64,000 nt of DNA from the NCBI RefSeq assembly GCF_907177275.1, contig NZ_CAJSLV010000114.1:62001-126000 (forward strand), written 5' to 3'. Position numbers and translations under genes: made by a program. Within the stretch, counting starts at the first letter, position 1, and every line of letters begins with the position of its first letter. The notes beneath the pieces were generated by a model, which saw only the letters and a program-made list of their open reading frames with translations, was not told where the DNA came from and did not search any database. This stretch comes from Actinacidiphila cocklensis (GTDB lineage: Bacteria; Actinomycetota; Actinomycetes; Streptomycetales; Streptomycetaceae). Positions 40,595 to 48,105 of the stretch are shown one piece after another.

Positions 40595-41941
40595 GTGCCG
40601 TCCGTCTCCTCCGCTGTATCCGATTCCGCTGTATCCGATTCCGCACGAAGCACTCCGCCGAGCCTGTGGCGTGACGCCGGCTTCCGCAGGCTCTGGGCGG
40701 GGCAGACCGCCTCCCAGCTCGGGGAGCAGACCGGGCTGGTCGTGCTTCCGCTCTTCGCCGTCCTGACGCTGCACGCCACTGCCGGCCAGCTGGGCGTCCT
40801 GCGCGCCGTCGGACAGGCGCCCATCCTGCTGCTCTCGCTCTTCGTCGGCGCATGGGTGGACGGGTGGCGCACGCGCACCGTGATGGTGCTGGCCGACGCC
40901 GGCCGGACGGTCGCCCTGGGCGCCGCCGCCGTGGCCGGCTGCTTCGGCTGGCTCGGCCTGCCCGCGCTCCTCGGGATCGCGTTCGCCGTCGGGGCGCTGT
41001 CCGTGTTCTTCGACGTGGCCTACCAGGCCTGCCTCGTACGGCTGGTGCGGCGCGACCAGCTGGTGCGGGGCAACAGCGCGTTGGAGGGCAGCCGTTCCGC
41101 GGCCCAGATCGGCGGACCCGCACTCGGCGGCGCGCTGGTGTCCCTGCTGTCGGCGCCGATCGCGGCCGCCTCAAGCGCGCTGTTCTTCGCGCTGTCGTTC
41201 CTGTCGATCCGGCGAATCCCCCGGGCAGAGCGGACCCCGGAGCGCCTGGACGCTCCGCCCACGGTCCTGCGGCAGATCCGTGAGGGCGTCCGGTTCGTCG
41301 TCGGCGACACGGCGCTGCGGACCGTGTGCCTGGCCTCCGCCGCCTTCCAGCTCTTCTTCGCGGCCGTGATGACGGTCTATCTGCTCTTCCTGCCGCGGGA
41401 ACTGCACCTGTCCGGCACCGCGGTGGGGCTGGCGCTCGCGGCGACGGGACCGGGCGCCCTGCTGGGCTCGGTGCTGGCGGCCCACCTGCCGCAGCGGTTC
41501 GGGTACGGCCCGGTCCTCGTGGCCGCGGCGGCGCTCGGCGACGGCGTCTTCCTGTGCGTACCGGCGCTGCACGGCTCCTCCGCGGCGACCGTTGCCACGC
41601 TCCTGGCGTCCAACTTCGTGTTCGGGGCCGGCGGGCAGCTGGTGAACGTGGCGGTCATGGCCGTCCGGCAGGCGGCCACCCCGGATGACATGCAGGGCCG
41701 GGTGGCCGCGACGATCACGTGCGTCGGCATGGGGCTGTCGCCGCTCGGCTCGCTGCTCGGCGGACTCCTCGCGGAGGAGTGGGGGTTGCGGACGAGTCTT
41801 CTGGTGACGGCCGCAGGCATGGTGCTGTCCCCGGTGGTGATCGCCGCGTCCCCGCTGGCCCGCCTGGGACGGACGCTCCCGGTCGCGCGGGAGGCGCCAC
41901 CGGCCGCCGAAGGCGACGGCGTTCGCACCCGCGGTGCGTAA
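40595..41941 (+). CDS. MFS transporter (EntS-like exporter)
   Basis: Twelve-helix major facilitator of 448 residues. It starts SLWRDAGFRRLWAGQTASQLGEQ, and has VDGWRTRTVMVLADAGR in the 2-3 loop and FFDVAYQACLVRLVRRDQLVRGNSALEGSRSAAQIGGPALGG in helices 4-5, typical of enterobactin-exporter-like MFS. The GTG at 40595 (GAGGGA upstream) places a 15-bp tandem repeat (40611-40640) in the N-terminal tail, encoding SAVSDSAVSDSA. Substrate unknown. Confidence 0.85.
   Translation: MPSVSSAVSDSAVSDSARSTPPSLWRDAGFRRLWAGQTASQLGEQTGLVVLPLFAVLTLHATAGQLGVLRAVGQAPILLLSLFVGAWVDGWRTRTVMVLADAGRTVALGAAAVAGCFGWLGLPALLGIAFAVGALSVFFDVAYQACLVRLVRRDQLVRGNSALEGSRSAAQIGGPALGGALVSLLSAPIAAASSALFFALSFLSIRRIPRAERTPERLDAPPTVLRQIREGVRFVVGDTALRTVCLASAAFQLFFAAVMTVYLLFLPRELHLSGTAVGLALAATGPGALLGSVLAAHLPQRFGYGPVLVAAAALGDGVFLCVPALHGSSAATVATLLASNFVFGAGGQLVNVAVMAVRQAATPDDMQGRVAATITCVGMGLSPLGSLLGGLLAEEWGLRTSLLVTAAGMVLSPVVIAASPLARLGRTLPVAREAPPAAEGDGVRTRGA
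40611..40640 (+). repeat. 15-bp tandem repeat in MFS N-terminus
   Basis: CCGCTGTATCCGATT occurs twice without a spacer. In the MFS frame it duplicates five residues before the first membrane helix, so it is likely tolerated slippage or unequal crossover. Confidence 0.8.
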
Positions 41942-42084
41942 CTCCCGGCGGAAGGCGGTACGCTGCGACGCCGCTGTCGTGTCCACGACGGCGGCGCCGT
42001 ACTTGAGGTGTCGCCACATGCGGCACATCCAGCACGACCAGCACGTCACGTCAGTCGCACCACATTTGAAAATGGGGGCACCAC

Positions 42085-42510
42085 ATGGCTATTCGCAAGT
42101 CCACCATGCAGGAGCAGGTGGCCGAGGCCATCGCACAGATCAACCCGGGCGACCGGCCGATCGCCACGATCCACACCGTGACCGGCCCGAGCCCGTGGCT
42201 CACCAACGCGATCGGCCTCCTCGCCCAGGCGTTCGTGAAGTACTACTTCGTGACGGTCACCGAGCAGGCCGTCGTCTTCCACAAGGCGGGCCGGATGAGC
42301 GCCCGTCCCAAGGAACTGGTCGTCGCCATACCGCGGCAGGAGGCCGCGGCCCTCATCAGCGACGTCAAGCGCAAGCCGCTGTGGAGCTCGCTGAAGTTCC
42401 AGCTGCCCGGTGAGGCCAAGCCGACCCGGCTGAACGTGGCCCGCTACTGGCGGCCCGAGCTGGACCAGTGGGTGGCCGCCGCCACCGGCACGCCGGTCGC
42501 CGCCTCCTGA
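42085..42510 (+). CDS. Hypothetical protein, possible PH-like fold (141 aa)
   Basis: Cytosolic protein with an amphipathic N-terminus (IRKSTMQEQVAEAIAQINPGDRPIATIHTVTGPSPW) and alternating strands FVKYYFVTVTEQAVVFHKAG, KELVVAIPRQEAAALISDVKRKPLWSSLKFQLPGE, consistent with a PH-domain-like or membrane-associated signalling fold in actinomycetes. No catalytic motif. ATG at 42085 after GGGGGCACCAC. Ends before a strong bidirectional terminator. Confidence 0.7.
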   Translation: MAIRKSTMQEQVAEAIAQINPGDRPIATIHTVTGPSPWLTNAIGLLAQAFVKYYFVTVTEQAVVFHKAGRMSARPKELVVAIPRQEAAALISDVKRKPLWSSLKFQLPGEAKPTRLNVARYWRPELDQWVAAATGTPVAAS

Positions 42511-42555
42511 ACCACCCTCGGCGCAGCCCGTGTCCGGGCTGCCGCGAACGCCGGA

Positions 42556-42598
42556 CGGCCCCGGCTCCACCGTGTCCGACACGGAGGAGCCGGGGCCG
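42556..42598. terminator. Bidirectional terminator between 42085 gene and P450
   Basis: Nested inverted repeat: outer 13-bp stem CGGCCCCGGCTCC / GGAGCCGGGGCCG (42556-42568, 42586-42598) and inner CCGTGTC / GACACGG. It separates the convergent hypothetical gene and the terpenoid operon. Confidence 0.8.
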
Positions 42599-42619
42599 CC
42601 GGATGGGGGACGCGAACGC

Positions 42620-43861
42620 TCAGGCCCGTACCAGCGGGAGTTCCGACAGCGCGTGGAAGATGAACCCGCCCGGCAGGTACTCCGGTTCGAACCCCTCCCG
42701 CAGCGCGAGGTCGGGGACCAGCTCGGCCAGGGTCTCCACCGCGATCCGGGCCTCCAGCCGGGCCAGCGCGGCACCCGCGCAGAAGTGCACGCCCAGGCCG
42801 AACCCCAGGTGCTGGGGCGGCCCCTGGCGGTCCAGGCGGAACGTCTCCGCGTCCTCGACCCAGCCGGGGTCCCGGCCCGCCGCCGCGAACATCACCCGCA
42901 GCCGGGCTCCCGCCGACAGCTCGGTGGCGCCGATCCGCCGGTCCTCGGTCGCCACCCGCAGCGCCCCCTGGACCGAGGAGTCGTACCGCAGCGTCTCCTC
43001 GACGGCCGCGCCGGCCAGCGAGGGGTCGGCCACCACGGCCTGCCACAACTCCCGCTGACGCAGCAGCTGGTGGACGGTGTTGGCGATCAGGTTGGTGGTG
43101 GTCTCATGGCCCGCGGCGACCATGAAGCGCAGCGCCACCACGGCCTGGTCCTCGCTGCACACCGGGTCCTCGTCGCGGGCGGCCCGCACCAGGCCGCTGG
43201 CCAGGTCGTCCGTGGGCGTCAGCGCGCGCTGGTGCAGCAGGTCCCGCAGGTACGCCTCGTACACGGGCACCGTCTGTGCCGCCTGCAGCTGCTGCTCGGG
43301 TCCGAGCGGCACGACCTGCAGGGCCAGCCAGGTGTCGTTCCACATCTTGACGGTCTCGCGGTCCTCAGCGGGGATCCCGATCAGGTCGCAGATGACGGTG
43401 TACGGCAGCGGGTAGGCCACGTCCTTGAGCAGGTCGCCCCGGCCCGCCTCGGCGAGACCCTCGATCAGGGTCTGCGAGATCTTCTGGATGCCGGGGGTGA
43501 GCCGGCGCAGGCTGCGCGGGGTGAAGTACTCGGCTATCAGCGTGCGGAATCGGGTGTGCGCGGGACCCTCGACGTTGTAGATGGCGTTCTGGAAGAACAG
43601 GGAGCCCTCCAGGACCTGCCGGCTCTCCGGGGTGAACGGGTAGGAGCCTTCGAGGTTGTGGCGGCTGGTGAAGCTGGAGTCGCGCAGTACCGCGTCCAGT
43701 TCGTCGCGGCCGGTGACGATCCACTCGTCGAAACCCTCGTGGTGCGCGACGGGCACGCTGGTGCGGCCGGTCGCGTAGGCGTCGTAGGGGCACTTGCGGT
43801 AGTCGGCCGAGCTCGGGTCGAAGATCTCGTGGACCGGCCTGTCCTGCGTGGTGTCGGTCAT
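42620..43861 (-). CDS. Cytochrome P450 (stand-alone, terpenoid cluster)
   Basis: Soluble bacterial P450 of 413 residues. Heme-binding loop FGLGVHFCAGAALAR with ligand C361, I-helix AGHETT (250-255), K-helix E289-x2-R292 in VEETLRYDSS, and DPSSADYRKCPYDAYA at the front. The N-terminus lacks any membrane anchor. Being last in the operon after the prenyl synthase, it is the likely second oxidising enzyme acting on the terpene made by the fused enzyme. It needs a ferredoxin and reductase that are not encoded nearby. ATG at 43861 with AAGGGAG upstream. Confidence 0.92.
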   Translation of the reverse strand: MTDTTQDRPVHEIFDPSSADYRKCPYDAYATGRTSVPVAHHEGFDEWIVTGRDELDAVLRDSSFTSRHNLEGSYPFTPESRQVLEGSLFFQNAIYNVEGPAHTRFRTLIAEYFTPRSLRRLTPGIQKISQTLIEGLAEAGRGDLLKDVAYPLPYTVICDLIGIPAEDRETVKMWNDTWLALQVVPLGPEQQLQAAQTVPVYEAYLRDLLHQRALTPTDDLASGLVRAARDEDPVCSEDQAVVALRFMVAAGHETTTNLIANTVHQLLRQRELWQAVVADPSLAGAAVEETLRYDSSVQGALRVATEDRRIGATELSAGARLRVMFAAAGRDPGWVEDAETFRLDRQGPPQHLGFGLGVHFCAGAALARLEARIAVETLAELVPDLALREGFEPEYLPGGFIFHALSELPLVRA

Positions 43862-43933
43862 GCTGAACTCCCTTGCGCTGCGAACGTGTTGGCTGAGGGG
43901 TGTGGGTTGTCCAAGGCGGTCGTTGCGGGCCGT

Positions 43934-44995
43934 TCAGTGCGAGCGGTCGGCGATGAACCGCGCCAGCGCGGTGAGTTCGGCGGCAGCGCGGCGGTTCACC
44001 GCGACGTCGTCGACGACCTCCAGGGCCTGGCTCAGCTGCCCCTCCGCCTGGTCCTCGGTGAAGGACCGGCCACCGACCTGCTCGATCAGGTCCGCCGCCC
44101 GGCGCACCGTCAGATCCGCGTCGGAGGCGTCCGGCTCCGCGTCGAGCAGCCGGACCAGGGCAGGCGCGTGCGCAGCGTCGTCGACGCCCAGGGCGAACAC
44201 CACCGGCAGCGTCTTCTTGCGCCGGCGCAGGTCGTTGAAGACCGGCTTCCCGGTCACCGCCGGATCACCCCAGATGCCCAGCAGGTCGTCGATCGCCTGG
44301 AAGCCCCCGCCCAGCCGGCTGCCGGCGGTGGCGAACGCGGCGGTGGCCGTCGGGCTCCCGCCGCCGAACAGGGCGCCGAGGCCGGCGGAGCAGGCGAGCA
44401 GCGAGCCCGTCTTGTTCGCCGCCATCCTCGTGTAGTCGTCGACGGTCACCGCGTCCGCCCCGGTCCAGGGGCGGTCCTCGAAGGCGATGTCGTCCGCCTG
44501 CCCGTCGACGAGCTCGATCAGCGCCGTCGACAGCATCTCGGCCGCCTCCGCCGCGGCGGTCCCGCTGACCGTGGCGAAGGCGAGCGAGAGCAGCGCGTCG
44601 CCCGCGAGCATCGCGGGGCCGACGCCGAAGGCCTTCCACAGGGTCTCCTGGTGCCGCCGCCGCTCGTCGCCGTCCATGATGTCGTCGTGGATGAGGGAGA
44701 ACGCGTGCACCAGCTCCACCGCGACCGCACCCGCCACAGCGTCCTCGGCGGACCCGCCGACGGCCTCCGCCGACAGCATGGTCAGCGCGGGCCGGAGCCC
44801 CTTGCCCATGCCCTCGCTGCGGACGACGCCGTCGGCATCGCTCCAGCCGAAGGCGAAGGCGGCCATGTGCCGTACACCGGGGGGCAGCCGGTCGACCGTG
44901 TCGCGCAGTGCCGGCTGTACCATCCGGCGGCAGCGCTCGAGTAACTCCTGCGCGCTCGGCGCCGTCGGCTGCCCGAGCCGCATCCGATTCGTCAT
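43934..44995 (-). CDS. Polyprenyl diphosphate synthase (FPP/GGPP synthase type)
   Basis: Trans-isoprenyl diphosphate synthase of 353 residues. The first Asp-rich motif is D104-D105-I-M-D108 in FSLIHDDIMDGDERRR, the second is DDLLGIWGD (D236, D237, D244); GKGLRPAL supplies the IPP-binding Arg, and KTGSLL and GGGFQAIDDLLG are family hallmarks. F99 sits five residues before the first motif, a position that influences chain length, but C15 versus C20 cannot be decided by eye. It presumably feeds the terpene synthase-P450 fusion whose stop codon lies 16 bp upstream in the operon. Confidence 0.92.
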   Translation of the reverse strand: MTNRMRLGQPTAPSAQELLERCRRMVQPALRDTVDRLPPGVRHMAAFAFGWSDADGVVRSEGMGKGLRPALTMLSAEAVGGSAEDAVAGAVAVELVHAFSLIHDDIMDGDERRRHQETLWKAFGVGPAMLAGDALLSLAFATVSGTAAAEAAEMLSTALIELVDGQADDIAFEDRPWTGADAVTVDDYTRMAANKTGSLLACSAGLGALFGGGSPTATAAFATAGSRLGGGFQAIDDLLGIWGDPAVTGKPVFNDLRRRKKTLPVVFALGVDDAAHAPALVRLLDAEPDASDADLTVRRAADLIEQVGGRSFTEDQAEGQLSQALEVVDDVAVNRRAAAELTALARFIADRSH

Positions 44996-45011
44996 CGTGT
45001 ACGCCGCCTTC

Positions 45012-47690
45012 TCAACTGACCTGGGACGGCGTCAGGCTGTCCGGGCGGACGGCCCGGCTGCGCGGTGTGGGGATCATGTCCAGCGGCCCGGTCCCCAGCG
45101 AGGCCTTGGGCACGGCCACGTTGGGCTTGGCACCCGGCGCGGGACGCAGCCGCCAGCGGGTGGCGATGGTCGCCAGCGTCAGCGTGGTCTCGGCCTGCCC
45201 GAAGGTGTCTCCGATGCACTTGCGGTTGCCCGCACTGAACGGCACCATCGCGCCGCGCGGCACCCCGGCGGACCGGTCGGGCAGCCAGCGGTCCGGGTCG
45301 AACCGCTCGGGGTCCTCGAAGTGCCCGGCCTGCCGGCCGAGCGAGTACGGGCTGTACATCACGATGGTGCCGGGTTCGAGCACCTTGCCGCCCAGCTCGG
45401 TCCGCTTCGTCGTGGCGCGGGTGAGCAGCCAGGCCGGCGGGTACATTCGCAGCGTCTCGTGCAGGACCCGCCAGGTGTAGTCCAGGCGCGGCAGGTCGGC
45501 GAACTCCGGGGCGCGGCCGTCGGGCAGCACCTCGTCGAGCTCGGCGTGCAGCCGCCGCTCGATCTCCGGGTGCTCCGCGAGCACGTGGAAGACCCATGCC
45601 ATGGTGTTGCCCGTGGTCTCGGTGCCGCCGATCAGCAGCGTCATGACCTGGTCGTAGATCTCCGCGTCGGACAGCCCCTCGCCGGTGTCCTCGTCGCGGG
45701 CGTTGACCAGGATGGACAGCAGGTCACCCCGGTCGGCGCCGGCCCTGCGCTGGTCCTCGATGGTCTCGCCGATCACCGCGTGCATCCGCTCCCGCAGCGC
45801 GTCGAACCTGCGGTTGCCGGGCGTCGGTATCCGCTCCTGCCAGCCGGTCGGTGCGACCATCCGCTGGTAGACGCCGCGCATGATCAGCGGCATGCAGTAC
45901 GCCACTTCGGGGATCGCCCGCTCCCCGACGCTGGTGGAGAACATGGTGCGGGCGGTGATGCGCAGGGTCAGGGCGTGCATCGCGTCGCTCACGTCGAAGG
46001 CCTCGCCCTCGCGCCAGTCGGCGAGCACAGCCTCGACCTCCTCGCGCATCAGCGAGACGTAGCCGGGCATCCGCGAGGGGTGGAACGCGGGCTGCAGCAT
46101 CCTGCGCTGGGTGCGGTGGTCGTCGAACTCGGAGCTGACCAGGCCGTTGCCGACGAGCAGCCGGGCCTTCTCGAAGAGGGGGCCGCCCTTGTCGAAGGTG
46201 CGCGCGTCCAGCAGCACCTGCATGACGAGGTCGGGGTGGCAGGCGAGGTACGCCTTCTTCGGGCCGAGCCGGATCTCCACCAGGTCGCCCTGCCCCGGCA
46301 GCCCGGCGAGGAACTCCAGCGGCCTGCGCCACAGGTGCAGGGCGTGACCCAGGACGGGGACGGCGCCCTGGGCGGTGGCCACCCGCCATGTGCGGGGAGC
46401 GGCGGACCTGTGGCCGTTGCCGTTGCTGTGCGGCGTGGCTGGAGCCGGAGCCGGAGCCGGAGCCGTAGCCGGAGCGGCGGCGGCGGAGTCGGCGGAGCCG
46501 GGCGCCCGGCCGTGGTCCACGGGGCAGCGGAGCGCGGCGGGCGGGCCGGCCTGCCCGGTGGCTTCCGGCGTCAGGGCGGCGGGCTCGGCCCGGAACCGTA
46601 CGATCGGCGCGTCCAGGTCGAGCCAGCCGGAGGTGGACCCGTCCCACACCGACCCGTCGCCGTAGTAGCGGGGCGTCAGGTACTCGAACTCCTGGCTGCC
46701 GCCCATCATGTGGTCCAGCGCGCGCAGGTAGGCGACCACCTCGGCGCGCTCGCCCAGCGGCCCGGCGAGCAGGCCGTCGCGCAGCTCGATGTACGTCCTC
46801 TCGTGCTGCTCGACCAGCTCGCACAGCCGGTTCACCGCGTCCTGGAGGCCGAGGCCCTCGCGCTCGGTGAGCACCCGGACGACCGTCATCTTGTCGTCCT
46901 GCGCCTGTTCCTTACGCCACGACAGCAGGTCGTTGATGATGATCATCTGCCGCCGGCAGTGGACGTGGACGTCGGCCAGCTCGGGGAGGAACTCGCTCAT
47001 GTCGACGGCGGCGCCGTACTCGGTCATCAGTTCGATGAAGTCGCAGCCGAAGCTGTCGAGCCGTACCTGGATACACGTCTCGTAGTCCGGTACGTTGCCG
47101 GTCAGTTTGGCCTCGATCTCGCTGGCGCACCCGCGCAGGAACGCCGCCAGGCTCGCCCCGAAGCGGCGCTTCTGGGCGGGCGACAGGCCGGGGCTGATGC
47201 GCCGCCAGAGGTCCTTCGCCGCCGTGCCGTACGCAACCTCCGCAGTGCTGCGGACGACGACTTCCGGGGTGTCGGCGCCTGCGGGCTCCCCGGTGCCGTC
47301 CTCCACGGTGAAGTCGGCGACGATGTCGGCGAAGACCCGCCGTGCCGCCCCCTCGTCGGCCCCCAGTGCGGACCGGTCGGACACGGAGCTGTCGATGACG
47401 GTGACGTACTGGTACCAGTCGGCGATGTCGAGCGCGCGCTGGGCTTCGGCCTCCGGCACGGTCAGCGGACCGTAGATGCCGTTGCGCTGGCGGAGGAAGA
47501 AGAGCAGCTCCTCCTCGCCGGCGAAGCAGGCGGTGAGATGTTTGCGGATCCAGCCGTTGGACGCAATCTCGATTTGTGCGGCCTTGGGGTGATAGGCGTA
47601 GGGGAGCAGTCGGGGCAGCTCGGGATAGAAGACTTCACGCACGGGTGTGGCGGATAATTCGGGCGATATTTCCTGGAAAATATTCGACAT
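45012..47690 (-). CDS. Terpene synthase-cytochrome P450 fusion protein
   Basis: A single 892-codon frame joins two enzymes. Residues 1-370 are a class I terpene synthase: SNGWIRKHL near the start, a first metal motif reduced to DSSVSD (D100-D105), pyrophosphate sensor R210 (IQVRLDSFG), intact NSE triad N253-S257-E261 in INDLLSWRKE, and the terminal RY pair R341-Y342. Residues 371-432 are an Ala/Pro/Gly/Asn linker. Residues 433-892 are a P450 resembling sesquiterpene oxygenases (CYP170/CYP183-like): GGTETT (688-693), E745-x2-R748, and heme loop PFSAGNRKCIGD with C825. I start at MSNIFQEISP (ATG 47690, AAAGGA upstream) rather than the ATG at 47735. It is first in an operon with a prenyl synthase and another P450. 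The product is unknown. Confidence 0.92.
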   Translation of the reverse strand: MSNIFQEISPELSATPVREVFYPELPRLLPYAYHPKAAQIEIASNGWIRKHLTACFAGEEELLFFLRQRNGIYGPLTVPEAEAQRALDIADWYQYVTVIDSSVSDRSALGADEGAARRVFADIVADFTVEDGTGEPAGADTPEVVVRSTAEVAYGTAAKDLWRRISPGLSPAQKRRFGASLAAFLRGCASEIEAKLTGNVPDYETCIQVRLDSFGCDFIELMTEYGAAVDMSEFLPELADVHVHCRRQMIIINDLLSWRKEQAQDDKMTVVRVLTEREGLGLQDAVNRLCELVEQHERTYIELRDGLLAGPLGERAEVVAYLRALDHMMGGSQEFEYLTPRYYGDGSVWDGSTSGWLDLDAPIVRFRAEPAALTPEATGQAGPPAALRCPVDHGRAPGSADSAAAAPATAPAPAPAPATPHSNGNGHRSAAPRTWRVATAQGAVPVLGHALHLWRRPLEFLAGLPGQGDLVEIRLGPKKAYLACHPDLVMQVLLDARTFDKGGPLFEKARLLVGNGLVSSEFDDHRTQRRMLQPAFHPSRMPGYVSLMREEVEAVLADWREGEAFDVSDAMHALTLRITARTMFSTSVGERAIPEVAYCMPLIMRGVYQRMVAPTGWQERIPTPGNRRFDALRERMHAVIGETIEDQRRAGADRGDLLSILVNARDEDTGEGLSDAEIYDQVMTLLIGGTETTGNTMAWVFHVLAEHPEIERRLHAELDEVLPDGRAPEFADLPRLDYTWRVLHETLRMYPPAWLLTRATTKRTELGGKVLEPGTIVMYSPYSLGRQAGHFEDPERFDPDRWLPDRSAGVPRGAMVPFSAGNRKCIGDTFGQAETTLTLATIATRWRLRPAPGAKPNVAVPKASLGTGPLDMIPTPRSRAVRPDSLTPSQVS
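46441..46476 (-). repeat. GGAGCC hexanucleotide repeat in the fusion linker
   Basis: Four perfect GGAGCC units (46441-46464) then GTAGCC and GGAGCG. Each unit codes for two residues, producing APAPAPA in the linker. Slippage would change linker length without breaking the frame. Confidence 0.8.
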
Positions 47691-48040
47691 GACCGATAAA
47701 TCCTTTACTTCCGTCGCGGATTCATTCGGAATCATCTGACGGCGATGTGCGTATGGTCAACGCACCCGGATTCATTTGGCCAAAAACAAGGCCTCATTGT
47801 TCGGCAAAATGAGGCATGGATATTCCGTTTACCTTCTTCCGGGTGTGGTCGGTAATCATATCCGGAAAGCTAGATCGATAAACCATGCGGGGCTGTTTTT
47901 TATCCACTGGGAATGCCGGCTTAACGTGATCGTGAGGTGGTTGGCGTCCCTCCTTGGGCATGGTCGGAAGGTTGAGCGGTTTTCGGCCAGATGGCGGGAT
48001 CGTCCGCAGCGGGTCCGCAGCCGGTCCGCGGCGGACGCGG
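47691..48040. other. AT-rich promoter region upstream of the terpenoid operon
   Basis: Distinctly AT-richer than the rest of the window. It contains the inverted repeat GCCTCATT (47791-47798) / AATGAGGC (47808-47815) with a 9-nt spacer about 100 bp upstream of the fusion gene, a good operator or hairpin candidate. A TTG-initiated frame at 47776-48057 exists but has no ribosome-binding site or recognisable similarity. Confidence 0.55.
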
Positions 48041-48077
48041 GAACGGCCCGGCAGTAGCCTGCTGCCGGGCCGTTCCC
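48039..48077 (-). terminator. Strong hairpin terminator after the DHA2 exporter
   Basis: Perfect stem of about 16 bp: GGGAACGGCCCGGCAG (48039-48054) / CTGCCGGGCCGTTCCC (48062-48077) with a 7-nt loop, 29 bp past the exporter stop. It separates exporter transcription from the terpenoid operon promoter. Confidence 0.85.
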
Positions 48078-48105
48078 CCCCTGGTTTCGCGCGTTTGGCC
48101 CCGCT

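Noticed and set aside
44487..47657. A 1056-residue plus-strand frame
   Set aside because: Antisense to the prenyl synthase and fusion gene, no motifs; the minus-strand genes explain the coding signal fully.
47776..48057. A possible 93-residue gene in the AT-rich region
   Set aside because: Starts with TTG, has no ribosome-binding site or family features, and overlaps the presumed promoter and a terminator stem.
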